64,000 nt of DNA from Maniola hyperantus (GCF_902806685.2 NC_048554.1:1550001-1614000); one strand, 5' to 3'. Counted from the stretch's first letter, positions 1 through 11,778 are shown. Translations and numbers: made by a program. Notes: generated from the sequence alone by a model not told the origin.

Positions 1-286
1 TGGAAATTGTACCGTTGCCCTTTCCGCTTACGATAAGGAAACCAAACACCCACCTTACGCCACTAATTGGAAGGCTGGACACAATATGAGCTTCGCATGT
101 ATTTCGTGACTGTGCATCCCACAATAATAATATATCAAGGAATTTCATAGGTAAAACGTCGTATGTCGAACCACCCTCGATATTGCATCACATTTTAATG
201 ATTATATTCTCTTTAAAGGTAATGTTAAAAAGTCTATCTCTAGTCTATAAAACATACAGAAAAACTTATCACAAAAAAATTTATAT

Positions 287-586
287 TTACAAAAAATATA
301 CGCCGTCCAAATGGTCATTTATGGGCATTGTACCCAAAACACTGGCGCTATTACCTCGCTGAACGGCAAGGCTCAACCGTTGAGCGAAATAAGCACCAGC
401 TCTTGGGTCACCAGACGCGTGGATCAGCTTTATAAAAGCTTTCGTGTCCGATGACCATGGGCCCAGAGTCTCAAACGCAAGCGCCGCAAATACATAGTCC
501 TTACTAATTCTCTTTGATTTTAATTTTAATTTTGGCAGTTGCGTTTTTTGCGTTATGCGCGTATTTAATGTCTTTAAAAATGGCAC
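287..586 (-). pseudogene. Remnant of non-LTR retrotransposon C-terminus
   Basis: A 99-codon reading frame. About residues 24-88 match the C-terminal end of the larger LINE fragment at 8299-9252: both have F-x-ETLGPWS, then D-x-RAG-x-(Y/F)FAQR, then SLAVQRGN-x-AS-LGT(M/I)P. The first 20 or so residues are Lys-rich and unlike the LINE. It is a short, isolated, old 3' fragment with no upstream reverse transcriptase, so it is a dead copy and not a host gene. Confidence 0.7.
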
Positions 587-831
587 TCAAATGTCTCATC
601 TTAAACCAAGCTTATTTACGCCTCGCGGATATAGATAAGTAGTAGTATCTATACCACCACAAGTAGACATTCAAATACTTAAGTAGACTTTTCAAACTCT
701 TTTAAAATCAAAGATCGGTCTGTTGAATGTGTAATTTATTTTATCTAAGTAAGTAAGTAGGTATAACACGTAAAATTTAAATCCTCGCGCGCCACTTTAA
801 CTTTTTGTATCAAATTTCATATACTCAACCG

Positions 832-930
832 CGACGCATGCGCGAACTGACTTCTTTGATAAAGGACCCCGGATGGGTTCGAAACTAGTCGGGCTAACGT
901 CGACTAAATACGTGAGTAAGCCGGGTGTGA
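832..930 (+). repeat. Interspersed repeat shared with 41905-42010
   Basis: The stretch containing GGGTTCGAAACTAGTCGGGC and CGTGAGTAA recurs almost unchanged near 41930-42005. Both copies follow a GC-rich GCGCG-x-ACT segment. The family is not identified. The rest of 587-1469 is AT-rich with no gene that I can support. Confidence 0.6.
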
Positions 931-1469
931 GATATGTATTATATCCATGTCAAAAGTACGATCTTAGTCCTTATTTTAAAGGTGAACCATACTTTTGACA
1001 TGACAGTAACTGACCCATAAAGTTGGCCCACAAAAATGGCGCGTGAGGAGTAATTTTTTACGGACCATACCATTGATACCGAATCATTTGTACCCTACTT
1101 TGGTATACCTACCATTTCTCACAGAATTTGGTATTTTCCATCTGTCTTCGGTGGTCTTCGGTTGTCGCACAATGTTTGTTTATGGGCTAAGGCAGATCTA
1201 TAAATCGTCGGCTGGTTTGCATAAAAACTTACAGCGACGTGATCTTAGGGTAAAATGATGAATTGAATCGTAAATCTTGTTTTAGTTAGTAGGTACTCCA
1301 TGTTTTGTTTATATCACAATTTCCATAAAAGACATAAAGTAAAAGCCCCACCATACAAATGAAATACGTAGGTAAAATATACCAACTTAAAGATCTTAAT
1401 TTATATTTTTTTTGGTAAAACTAGACGATGCCCGCGGTTTAACGACGTGGATTTAAGTAAGTAGATAAT

Positions 1470-1700
1470 AGTTTTTAAGGTTCCGTACCTCAAAAGGAAA
1501 AATGGAACCCTTATAGGATCACTTTATTGTCTGTCTGTCTATCTGTCTATGTGTCCGTCATGTCTAGAAAACTATAAAACTATAGGGTACTTCCCGTTGA
1601 CCTAGAATCATATAATTTGATAGATAGGTAAGTTTTATAGCACAAGTAAAGGAATAATTATCGGAAAACCTAGATTATAACATGGGGTTATTCAAGAGGC
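1470..1700 (+). repeat. Repeat family D (GGTTCCGTACCTC), partial
   Basis: It starts with GGTTCCGTACCTCAAAAGG, followed by GGAACCCTTATAGGATCAC, a GTCTGTCTGTC run and CTTCCCGTTGACCTAGAATC. Full-length relatives are at 31858-32306 and, inverted, at 55696-56135. This is a very common lepidopteran short interspersed repeat. Confidence 0.8.
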
Positions 1701-1838
1701 GGACTAACAAATTCCTAAAAGGCCGGCAACGCATCGGCGCGGTTCCTCTGGTGCTGCAAATGTTCATGGGCGGCGGTAATCACTTAACATCAGGTGACCC
1801 GCCTGCTCGTTTGCTCGCTATATCTATTTAAAAAAAAC
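1682..1838 (+). repeat. Repeat family J (GGCCGGCAACGCATCGG), 3' fragment
   Basis: Contains GGCCGGCAACGCATCGGC, then GTGATTACC-like and GGTGACCCGCCTGCTCGTTT blocks and an A-rich end. Inverted relatives lie at 16236-16372 and 45206-45470. It looks like the 3' tail of a non-LTR element or a dependent SINE. The following 1839-2160 shows nothing I can name. Confidence 0.7.
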
Positions 1839-2164
1839 CGTAAATATGTGGTTACATCCGCGCTTAATAAGCGCTCTACACGTTAATTAGTCATAGATAA
1901 ACTAACTTACAGTTACAAGATTATTATGAACAAAACTGAATTTGAATACAAGCCGCATTCGCTCTCAAAGGAGCGGGCCCGCTCCATTGACGCCGGCTCA
2001 TTCCAAATTCATGAAAACAAATTTTATTTGTAAGCTCCGAGATAAAGCACGTGCTTGAATAAACACTACATTGTGGCGGGTAAATGTATTACACCCACGC
2101 CTCGAGTGAAAACGGAGAAAAGATGCATACCTTTCTACATGCGGGGATGTATTGTAAGATTTGA

Positions 2165-2697
2165 ATTTTGGACACCCTAAGCCACGCACCGCACACCATA
2201 CTCCCATGTATACGCACGCACAACGCACGCGAACTCAAGCACCATACACACTCCACACAATCGTTCCTACGCATACTTCACACACGCTTCACACGCGCAT
2301 AACACACGTCTCACACACAAAATGCATGCACTCGCACACATCACACGCGTGCGTGTCACACACGGACCACACCCACACACTTCACACACGCGCCATACGC
2401 GCTCCACACATGCACCACAAGTGCGCTACACACGAACCATACGCACCACACACCCCTCACACCCGCACCACACATGTCCTACGCATACTTCACACACGCT
2501 TCCCACGCGCATGACGCACGTCTCACACACAGAATGCATGCACTCGCGCACATCACCCACACACTTCACACACGCGCCATACGCGCTCCACACATGCACC
2601 AAACACGCTCCACACGTGCCTTAGGCACGAACCATACGCACCACTCACCCTTCACACACCCTTCACACACGCATCACACACGCTCCACACACTATAA
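2165..2697. repeat. ACAC-rich satellite with a ~212-bp higher-order period
   Basis: More than 500 bp built from CACAC, CACGC and CATACGC variants. A roughly 70-bp segment starting CATACTTCACACACGCTTC at 2272 recurs at 2484, giving a 212-bp higher-order unit on top of the dinucleotide pattern. Long apparent reading frames here (Thr/His/Arg-rich) come from the repeat and are not genes. Confidence 0.85.
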
Positions 2698-4322
2698 GTA
2701 CTTAACTAGTATTTTAAGTTTACAAAGGATCGCGAAATGGACGTGAATTTTTATAGAGCCTCATCTTTGTAAACATTCGATGTGTAGTGAAATGTTTGAG
2801 ATACGAGAACTTGTGAAGGTGTGAGGATCCCTGTGTGAACCGAGAACGAAACATCCGACGGTAAATAGAAACACTTTTGGGCGATTCAGAGACACTATTT
2901 CGTGAATAGCTGTAAAGTGAGACAAACACTGATGTAGACTGGAGGTTGTGCGAAGTTCTATTTGCAATGGTTTTATTCGAGTTTACTTATCTAGCAGCTG
3001 CTAAAGTGTTTTCCACTTTAACACTACTTACTAGAACTATGACAGAAGTTGCCTAGGCATTAAGTAGGTTAGGTTTTTGATCTATGTATTTACTACGAAA
3101 TAGGTAGATACTTAGGTAGGTACGTAGGTTTTTAATGAGTTTACTTTATCTTCTGCCAGGATGCATGCGACTTCGTCCGCGTGGCTATAGGGTTTTAAAA
3201 ATCATGTGGGAACTCTTTGATTTTCCGGGATTCAAAATAGCCTACCTACTTTCATCGCAGCCGCGGCGACTTCGTGGCTTCCACACAAATGACGACTTCC
3301 TTGTAACTAGGACTAGTCGACCCGTGCGTAGGGTCTAAGGCGGTGGTGCCTGCGCGTGTTGATTTGACGAAGTTGTACAGGTTTTAGTGTGGAGCGATTA
3401 CCGTCATAATGCCCACTGTATATTTAGGTATATTGGGGCAAAATAGAGCTTTAGTGATTATTATTGCTGTAATAATTTTAATAATCGGTCTGTACATGTC
3501 TATTAGGTGAACTATGGCCGACTGACTATTTATATATATTTTTTTAATTAAATTGTTCACAGAATATTCAGTTAGTTAAGTACATTTAAATACACAGACC
3601 ACCATCCCCTGGAAACTGTGGAAGTTTATGTGAGAATGGCGAGTTCACCATAATTATATACAAATACAAATGTACATATTAATATCATATCAAGAAAACG
3701 CCTGCTATAAATAATACTTACCTACGCCATGTGGAACCACTGAGGCCTTTGCGCCGGAACAACTAACTGCATGTGTTTACAAAGTCAATCTTCAATGTAT
3801 AAACTTTGTAATGAAACAAAAAGCGAACTTTCAAAAGCGGTCTATATTTTATTCAAAGTTTCAACACAGTTTCAGCTACAAAATGTTCAAGCGAGCCGAA
3901 AACTGCGCAATCGATAACTAATTTGAAACAAACTGCGAACTAAAAACATCGAAACAATACTAACTGCTGCAAAATTCATGAAATAGAAGATAAAATAGCG
4001 AGCAGAGAAAACTAATCGTACCTACTGCAAGTCCGGAATATTTCCAATAAGAATATAGATACACATATTATGTAATATATTTATAGGAACCTACTAATAG
4101 GGTATTGGACTGTAGTAATAAAATGACGAGAAATATTTTTCAGTTTTTTAACATAAAAAAAAATTCTAATTTTAGGGTTCCGTACCTCAAAGGGAAAAAC
4201 GGAACCCTTATAGATCACTTTGTTGTTAATTGTCTGTCTGTCAAGAAACCTATAGAGTACTTCCCGTTGACCTAGAATTTGCCGCGCTTTTCCAGTCTCT
4301 GCCAAACTTTAGGGTAGGTATA
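2698..4322. other. Gene-free AT-rich stretch with repeat fragments
   Basis: I see no coding exon. It holds a truncated family A repeat at about 3161-3256 (GCGACTTCGTCCGCGTGG, then GGGAACTCTTTGATTTTCCG) and a short family D piece at about 4174-4285. The remainder is AT-rich and unidentified. Confidence 0.6.
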
Positions 4323-4464
4323 TACGCGACAGATCGAGATGGCAATCGTGGTGGGAACATGTGGTGGGTACCTGTACACCTGCACAGCACCCGCGCTAAC
4401 CCGGTGCGGGCGAGCGCGGGTGCTGTGCGAGTCTGTGTGTGCCATCTCGACCTGTCGCTTACTA
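4323..4464. mobile_element. Fold-back MITE, family E
   Basis: The ends are inverted: CGCGACAGATCGAGATGGCA on the left and TGCCATCTCGACCTGTCGC on the right, with a GC-rich self-complementary centre (GCACAGCACCCGCGC / GCGCGGGTGCTGTGC). Relatives are at 6983-7120, 36550-36689 and 42704-42864. It has no coding capacity. Confidence 0.8.
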
Positions 4465-4696
4465 TACCTACCTAGGTATATAGTTAGGTACTTTGAAATT
4501 CCATTCCAACCAAAATCCGTATAGGTATACCTACCTATAGCCAAAACCGCACCATATCCTATCGTCGACCCCCGTCTCTCTGCGGTAAGCGGTTTTCCCA
4601 AACAAAATAAAACTTTGCGAGCCATGGTTAACCCGAGTCCCGACATAGTCTCGCATCTAGATTCTAGACTTTTTAGGTTTTATGTATTATCTAACA

Positions 4697-4908
4697 ACTA
4701 GCTTATGCCCACGACTTCGTCCGCGTGGACTACACAAATTTCAACCCCCTATTTCACCCACTTAAGGTGTTGAATTTTCAAAAATCCTTTCTTAGCCTGA
4801 TGCCTACGTCATAATAGCTATCTGCATGCCAAATTTCAGCCCGATCCGTCCAGTAGTTTGAACTGTGCGTTGATTGATCAGTCAGTCAGTCAGCTTTTCC
4901 TTTATAAT
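4697..4908 (+). repeat. Repeat family C (CTAGCTTATGCCC ... CAGTCAGTCAG)
   Basis: Begins ACTAGCTTATGCCCACGACT, carries GCATGCCAAATTTCAGCCCG and TGTGCGTTGATTGATCAGTC, and ends in a CAGT run and TCCTTTTATA. Many copies occur in the window in both orientations. 4909-5587 has no gene; the last 100 bp is the MADF gene's 5' flank. Confidence 0.85.
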
Positions 4909-5587
4909 TCATTCAAACAAAGAATAGGAATGACCAAAGAGTATTATAATATACAGGGGGAATGACTTTCCGCCATATTGTGACGTCTTAGGTTGAAAAT
5001 AATTTTGATTCAATGTTTTTAATTTTTTAAATGAAAACATTACAATAAAACTAGCCTTATCTAATTACTATAGAAATGCTAAGAATACTGACTGCATTTC
5101 CGCGCTGGACGGCCGTTTTTAATTTAATATTTAGTACCTATTAGATTTTTTACTTAATAATACCAAATCAACAGTATAATTCTATGACTAGGTACTAAAC
5201 CAATAGTCTCACAACAGGTTAGTAGGTACCAAACTTTAGTGTTTCAGTAGTTAACTACTTTTTACTTTTTCTAAAGTCGAAATTTTTAGAAAGTAGAAGC
5301 CAGAAGGTAGGGTAGTTTATAAAAAAATATACGCAAACTTTTCATATTATGATGAAAGACTCGAGTCAAACGATTTCTACTCGATTTTACACTCTCGCTT
5401 AATGTCTAAAACCAGCTTAAGAGATTTCTATTTAAAAAAATCTTGTCTTTGGCTTTATCAATGTCAAAAGTCAACGTCAGATTGACAACAGCCAATGTTT
5501 ATTGTTTTTTTTACTTGAGGGTTTCGATGTTTTCAAAAAAATATTCAATTTATTTTAATTTTTAGCTAGTTAATATAAATTTTAATA

Positions 5588-6797
5588 ATGCGTTGGAACG
5601 AATCTGCTACGCTTGAGTTCGTGAGATTATACTTAAAACACGAATGCCTCTGGGATCCTAACAACCCGGGCTACAAGTTAAAACACCGAAGGGATTCAGC
5701 GTACTTAGAAATATGTTCAGAGTTCAAATCTATAAAAACGCTAACAATACCAGAGGTGAAAATGAAAATTAAGAATTTAAGGACAACGTACATTCAGCAA
5801 GTGCACAAAATACTGCAGAAATCTAGTCCCGACTGTATATACGAGCCGTCTTTAGTTTGGTTCAATGAAATGGATCGATGTTTAAAACATATTCCTACTA
5901 ACCGGCATTTATCTTCTTATAATGTAAGTAATATTTTTATTAAGCTTTTCTATAATGAGGTGGTTCATATAGCTCCATTTGTAGCTAATGTGAAACACCT
6001 TAGAAATTCTTATTAGAATCAGTTATAGTTAGGTACTATTTTTAGTTTGTAAACAACAAGCTCTGGTGATATTCTGTCTTTACTTTAATAAACCCATGCC
6101 CGAATGAATTTTCGAAAAGAGTAACCACCAAGTTTTTTGCTGGTTCTTATAAAAATAAATAAAGGTTTATTCACTGTATAAGTGTAAGCATTCCAAACCT
6201 GTGGAAGATAATATTCAAATATTTAAAAGCACTTTCTAGTTGAATAAAAAAATTACTAATATATTCGGACATTTTTGCTAAGTTATTAGTTGTAATCTTA
6301 TGATATCTTTTTTTTATTGGTTATCCAATTAAAAAAAGAGAACAATAAAATAAATATGAAAGAGAATTTATTGGGTTTTCCTTTTCTGTCAGAGTCAAGA
6401 AACACCAGAGGTAGATTCTTCAAGTCATATATGGGTGAATCAAGAAGCTCAGGACAATCCAGAGGAAGACTGCCACCCTGACCCCCTTGTACCAAATTCA
6501 GACGATGAGTATGACTCTTTAAAAACGGAGTCATCACCTATAATTAAAGTAGAAAGGTCTGCGTCCCCACTTCCTACCAAGAAAATAAAAAAGAAAAAAT
6601 TGAAACACAGAAATCATTCAATTCAAAATTTAGAAGATTCTCCATTTGAAAGAATGCAAGAGGATGAATTTGATATTTACGGCAAATACATCGCTTCACA
6701 ATTAAGAAAAATGAATTTACAGAAAGCTTTGAGGCTTCAGTTGGAGATACAGAGTTTAGTTAGCGAAGCCAGGATATCAGATATTGGTAGTGATTAG
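5588..6797 (+). CDS. MADF-BESS domain protein, gene 1 (two exons)
   Basis: Exon 1 is 5588-5923 and exon 2 is 6393-6797, both phase 0, giving 246 aa. The donor is AAT|GTAAGT and the acceptor CTGTCAG|AGTCAA. Residues 5-95 form a MADF domain (Myb/SANT-like DNA-binding fold): E-F-V-R-L-Y ... CLWDP ... KMKIKNLRTTY ... W-F-x-EM. Near the C-terminus is a BESS motif (DEFDIYGKYIASQLRKMN, then LQLEIQSLV), a protein-protein interaction helix pair. Acidic and Lys-rich linkers lie between, including a KKIKKKKLKHR basic run that may be a nuclear signal. MADF-BESS proteins are insect transcriptional regulators; the target is unknown. Gene 2 at 9712-10938 is a diverged paralogue with the same exon split and an almost identical BESS core. 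No canonical AATAAA lies close after the stop. Confidence 0.9.
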
Positions 6798-6944
6798 ATT
6801 ATGTTGTTATTTTAAGATACTAAGTTATTACGTCTTACGTATTCTAATGCTCAGTTAACTGTATTTTCCCAAGATCTTGAAAAGTTATAAAGAAAGTATA
6901 GAAACAGCATGCGGATAGTGTCATTTTTTCACCTATCAATCAAT

Positions 6945-7135
6945 CTTTTATGGGATTACGTAACAGAGAGCACTATACTGACTAGTACGCGACAGGTTGA
7001 GATGGCAATCGGGGTATGAGGCAGGGGGACGTCGCGCACTCGCCGCCATCCGAGTGATCCCGCACCGTATTAGCGTGGAGCATGTGCGAGGCGTCCCCAC
7101 TCCCCATCTCGACCTCATTCCGCGGATAGGATGGT
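6945..7135. mobile_element. MITE family E inside another repeat (family L)
   Basis: Positions 6983-7120 have fold-back ends GTACGCGACAGGTTGAGATG and CATCTCGACC. The flanks TGGGATTACGTAACAGAGAG on the left and TTCCGCGGATAGG on the right are the two halves of a repeat that is uninterrupted at 15545-15655. So one element sits within another. Confidence 0.65.
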
Positions 7136-7162
7136 GAAGATTTACTTCAACAAAGTTCAAAA

Positions 7163-7366
7163 ATCAGTACCCTTATTATAAAATAAATGTGAAATTGTGT
7201 TTGTTTGTCCTTCAATCACGTCGCAACGGATTGACGTGATTTTTTGCATGGGTATAGATAAAGACCTGGAGAGTGACTACTTTTTATCCCGGAAAATTAA
7301 AGTGTTCCCACGGGATTTTTAAAAAAACCTGATTCCACGCGAACGAAGTCGCGGGCATTAGCTAGT
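7163..7366 (-). repeat. Repeat family B, inverted copy
   Basis: Runs from ATCAGTACCCTTATTATAAA through CACGTCGCAACGGATTGACG to GAAGTCGCGGGCATTAGCTA. This is the reverse complement of the copies at 10363-10537, 24468-24684, 47694-47914 and 58800-59020. 7367-8283 holds no gene; 8105-8163 recurs at 62402-62462. Confidence 0.8.
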
Positions 7367-8298
7367 ATAACATAAAATTTGAACGACGTCAGCCAATCAG
7401 AGGTGATTACGATCGTGACGTATTTAGCTGTCATTTTATTTTAATACCGTAATCGAGCAACGGTCGATCAATATTTGATGCATCGACATTTTAGATCTCG
7501 ATAGTTCTCGAAAACCATTGAGAGATTTGAACAATCGATTAAACACCTCGTCAATCGTGAATGGGCATCACTACCTTTGAATTCTCTTCGGTTTTACTTT
7601 TTTTATGCTGTGTCTGTGCTCCAGCTCGGTGGTCATAGAGATGGTTGTCTTGGCTTATCTTATCTTACAGTTCGACAAGGCTATCTTGGCGCGCGGTGAA
7701 AATCGGAACTAACGTTGCCGTCAAGTGTCCCGTTCCCATTTGTTCTTATTTGAATATTCCAGAATCTATCTCTATGTCCAGAATACTCCAATATTCTAAG
7801 CCTTTGTTCACCAACAGCGCCCCTCTGTCAATGTCATTCAAGTCCCAAGCGAGCCTTGTCGCACTGTATTATCTTTGGTCTTGTCTTGGCCCTTGGCCAC
7901 AGATCACTATATTATACTACCTAAATCGTGCTAAATCTATCTCTATGTGCTAAATAGTCTTTTAGGGAGTGAAAGTCCTACTGAAAGCCATAAAGCAAAA
8001 GAAGAAGTCTTGGCCATAGAGTAAAGTAATATAAGAGTAATATAGACTCATACCGTAGATAGAATAATATGTAGATTTAAGTACTGTGTAACCGCGTATG
8101 AGATAGCGATAGCACGACGTAACAATGAATAACACGACAATTATTACCATTGTTTAGTAGTCAAATATTTGTATTAACCAATCAACAATATTTGTATTAA
8201 ACGTTTTTTATATGAAAATAAGTAAATAACTCATGAGAAATACAATTACACCACAAATTTTCAAAGTTTGTTTCGCAACTAAATAGTATGTATGTAAG

Positions 8299-9300
8299 TT
8301 GTGTGTAGCTCTTCCGGCTTTTCTGTCCTCTGTGCATAGTATAAAAGAGCTTAGCTCTCAAATTCTCAAATCCAATTCATCATTGACCTATGCCGCAGAG
8401 GCCCTAGAGAGTTGGAAGGTCAGATGTCCCAATGTCGACATCCCGAAGGAACGTACTACACAAAAACTTTGGGATTTGCCATTGGTTCAACTGACACATA
8501 CGAATTTGGTTCAAAATCTTACAAGTGACAGAGATCGTGCCAGGCTTCTAGCATTATCCGAAAAGGAATCTGGGTATTGGCTGCATGCCTTGCCATCAAA
8601 AAATCTCGGCACACTTTTAGATAACGAAAGTTTTCGTGTGGCTCTAGGTCTCAGATTGGGAACACCACTGTGCCATCAGCACAGATGTCCGTGTGGAAAA
8701 GAGGTTGATAAATTTGGAATCCACGGACTCTCTTGCCAAAGGAGCTCCGGTAGGCTGTTTAGGCATGGCTCTCTTAACGATACAATTAAAAGAGCTCTTG
8801 CCACCATAAATATTCCTGCGCTCATTGAGCCGGCAGGGATTAGTCGGGATGATGGCAAGAGACCTGATGGATTGACGCTGGTTCCCTGGGAACGGGGACG
8901 GGCGCTAATGTGGGACGCAACTTGCGTTGACACATTGGCCCCGTGTCATATCAGGAAGACAGCATCAAGACCGGGAGCCGCAGCAGAAACAGCTGAAAAC
9001 GGCAAGCGGCGCAAGTATGCCTCTCTTATAGAGAGTTACATTTTTGTGCCGTTTGCCGTGGAGACCCTGGGGCCATGGAGTCTTAGTGCTAAAAATTTTT
9101 TACGAGACATTTCACCGCGATTAATAGCCTCAACTGGTGACAGAAGGGCTGGCTCATTTTTTGCGCAGCGGATCAGCCTGGCTGTCCAGCGCGGAAATGC
9201 AGCCAGTATTCTTGGCACCATTCCACGCGGTCATGATTTATATAGTAATTAGATAAGATATAGTAAATACATAAGTTTTATTGTATTAAAAAAAAAAAAA
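8299..9300 (+). mobile_element. 5'-truncated non-LTR retrotransposon with endonuclease-like C-terminus
   Basis: An intact 317-codon frame ends at 9252 and is followed by a 3' A-run (about 9288-9304), as expected of a retrotransposed copy. Residues 130-146 make a C-x-C-x9-H-x3-C knuckle. Residues 188-206 read RPDG ... WDATCVD, which fits the PD-x(n)-D core of the restriction-like endonucleases found at the C-terminus of some LINEs; the fit is my inference. A conserved tail follows, ETLGPWS ... AQRISLAVQRGN. The reverse transcriptase is missing. The intact frame suggests a fairly young insertion; exaptation is possible but unsupported. It lies between the two MADF-BESS genes. Confidence 0.75.
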
Positions 9301-9711
9301 AAACTTTATGTTTAATAAGACAAAGCTATAATAAAAAAGTTGTATGTATTCTTGAAAAAAACCAGTTACACGATAAGGGACAAAAAATAGGTTAGCTGCG
9401 TCTCTGTTTATCACATTAGTAACTTCATCTGTTCTCTCTTTTTAGTGTGATTGAGAAAGCAAACGTTCTTGTACCTTTATTACTCTATCTACGACTCATA
9501 CAAATAGTAATACTAAATGTATTCTGTGGTATTCTGGTCACAGTCCGTATATTATTATACTCTTTGGTCCGTATTCTGGTATTCTCAGGTATTCTGTGTC
9601 TTGGCCTCTGTTTATTTTGGAATCACAAAAATTAATAAATAAATAAAATATTTATTATACATAAAACCGTAACCGAAGCAGACTAGGATATTCAGTAGAT
9701 ATCTATTGAAA
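9301..9711. other. Gene-free spacer before MADF-BESS gene 2
   Basis: AT-rich, with an irregular TATTCTG-type repetition at about 9515-9600. No exon is visible. The last part serves as 5' flank of the gene starting at 9712. Confidence 0.4.
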
Positions 9712-10938
9712 ATGAAGTTCAGTGAGAGGGAAACTTATCAATTTGTGAAAGCATATTTTAGCCAAGAAAGTTTATGGAATACTAAACATTTAGCGTACAA
9801 ATCGAATGAGAGAAGATTGATTGCATACAAAGGTGTGATCGACGAGTTTAAGAAGACCACTGGTATAAACCTCACGCTCACTGAACTGAGAACGAAAATA
9901 AAGAATCTAAAGTCGACATATGCACAGGAATTGGACAAAATAAGGCGAAGGTCCAGCGCAGAATACACGTACAAGCCTGCAATGAAATGGTTCGCAGTTT
10001 GGCACAAATACATTCAGGCTAAAAAAGTTGCTGCTTCTTTGGATGTAAGTATTTCTTCTTTGGTTTCTAAATTCCTAAGTTAAGGGCAGAGAGCAAACAT
10101 CACTGTTCTGTTCCATCTCTGCATGTCAACAGATGCAATAGCTCACTTTAGAAAAGACAAATCTGAGCTGTACCCATGATCATAATATTATCATATCAGG
10201 TTTGTTTTGATTGTTTCCTGTGGGTTCCAGAGTATATTAGCAAGCTATAAAGAGCTAATGCAGCTTATTTAATTTTCTTTTCTCCATTTAACGACAACTC
10301 AATAACGTCATAAAATGCCCAGTTCCTTCAGTGTCGTTATATAGAGTTTATACTGTACTAACTACTAGCTGATGCCCGCGACTTCGCCCGCGTGGAATTC
10401 GGTTTTTTTAAATCCTGTGGAAACTTTGATTTTCTGGGATAAAAAATAGCTTATGTCACTCTCCAGGTCTTTATCTATACCCATGCAAAAAATTACGACA
10501 AACAAACACACTTTTGCATTTATAATAAGGGTACTGATTTGATTGCAGGAATCAAACACAACTGACGACGAAAACCAAAAAACGTGGCTGCCTGTGGAAG
10601 ATGACAACTCCGTTGACCCATTCGAGTCAAACCAGAGCAATGAATTTGTCATGGTCATCAAACCGGAACTCAAGTCAAAACAAGACGAATCAAACTCATA
10701 CCAAAGGATCAGAAGGAATTTAGAACATAGTACTAGTACGCAAATGTCAGATATGACCACAGATTACTTGAACACAGGAAACATAATGAAAGACGATGAA
10801 TTTGACATTTACGGCAAATATATCGCGTCACAGTTGAGGAACATGGATATACAACGCGCCCTGACTTTACAAATAGAAATTCAAAATCTAGTGAGCGGTG
10901 CTAGGCTGGCGGATTTGAATGAACGTATTTCTAGTTAG
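9712..10938 (+). CDS. MADF-BESS domain protein, gene 2 (two exons)
   Basis: Exon 1 is 9712-10044 and exon 2 is 10549-10938, giving 240 aa. I chose the ATG at 9712 because it aligns with the start of gene 1. The MADF domain covers about residues 3-100 (YQFVKAYFSQESLWN ... ELRTKIKNLKSTYAQELDKI ... KWFAVW). The BESS motif near the end reads DEFDIYGKYIASQLRNMD, then LTLQIEIQNLVS. The middle is acidic and Gln/Asn/Ser-rich. It is a DNA-binding regulator by family; its target is unknown. The intron contains a family B repeat whose 3' end stops about 11 bp before the exon 2 acceptor (GATTGCAG|GAATCA), so much of the branch-point region appears transposon-derived. The exon split is the same as in gene 1, supporting tandem duplication. 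Confidence 0.9.
10363..10537 (+). repeat. Repeat family B in the MADF gene 2 intron
   Basis: Starts CTAGCTGATGCCCGCGACTT and ends CATTTATAATAAGGGTACTG, adjacent to the acceptor of exon 2. The central inverted block present in other copies is partly deleted here. Confidence 0.85.
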
Positions 10939-11102
10939 GTAAATATTACATTGCAGTCCTGTGAAGTATTATTTTATTCAAATTCATTTGAATTCAAACA
11001 TGACGGATGTTTCTCCAAACATGATTCCTGTGCAACTGTACAAGTAGTCATGTTAAACGTGGCTAATATTTAGTTAAAAAAGGAACCAACTAGAGTCTAG
11101 AC

Positions 11103-11514
11103 CCGTGGTCGTCAAACTGCGGCCCCCGGGCCGCATGCGGCCCGCGGCATACCAAATAATTTTACAAAAAATACTACTTAATTATACCTACGATTAAGTA
11201 TCGCAATCAACATTTTAAAAAAAATATCGCAATCGCCTTCCAGTCATAAATAAGACACTATGAGGATTATCATAATTCGTGAATTGTAAACTTTTTTTAT
11301 TTATTACTTAAGTGCCTAACTACCTTAAAATAAAATGTGTTTTTCTTTGTACCTAACCAAAATCTCAAATAAACATTTTTGTTTTTATTTACCTACATTC
11401 ACTTGCACCCGCATTGCTAGTTTTCACATAGGTACAATTCACAAGTGTACGGCCCTCAGTACTATCTCACATTGTCCTATGTGGCCCTTGACCAAAAAAG
11501 TGTGACGACCACTG
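11103..11514. mobile_element. hAT-like MITE with 8-bp target duplication
   Basis: 412 bp, flanked on both sides by GTCTAGAC (11095-11102 and 11515-11522). The left end is CCGTGGTCGTC and the right end reversed is CAGTGGTCGTC, fitting hAT termini of the CAG-x-GGT type with 8-bp duplications. The inside is AT-rich and non-coding. 10939-11094 is the 3' flank of the MADF gene. Confidence 0.9.
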
Positions 11515-11778
11515 GTCTAGACTATCAATTTTATTGTGGAAGTTTCGTTTTCCACTGATAAAATAATCGACGCGAAATGTGCTCCAGTTAGTTTATAAGT
11601 TTGTATGTACATGTAGTTCATTTTATTTTATTTTAATTTATATAATGGTATATTTTATTTTATGAATAATATTATGTATACTGGGTTCTTTGCTTTTAAT
11701 AAAAAACTTTATTATTATTATTATTATAAATCTCAATCTTGTTCGACATAAGTTCATCCTAAATAATTATAATTATTA

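Noticed and set aside
2161..2746. Several 90-117-codon Thr/His/Arg-rich frames
   Set aside because: They overlap in different frames across the ACAC satellite and have repeat-driven composition; no domain or splice context.
7645..7953. 102-codon plus-strand frame
   Set aside because: No recognisable domain, no matching splice sites, and repeat-like TCTATCTCTATG segments within it; not supportable as a gene.
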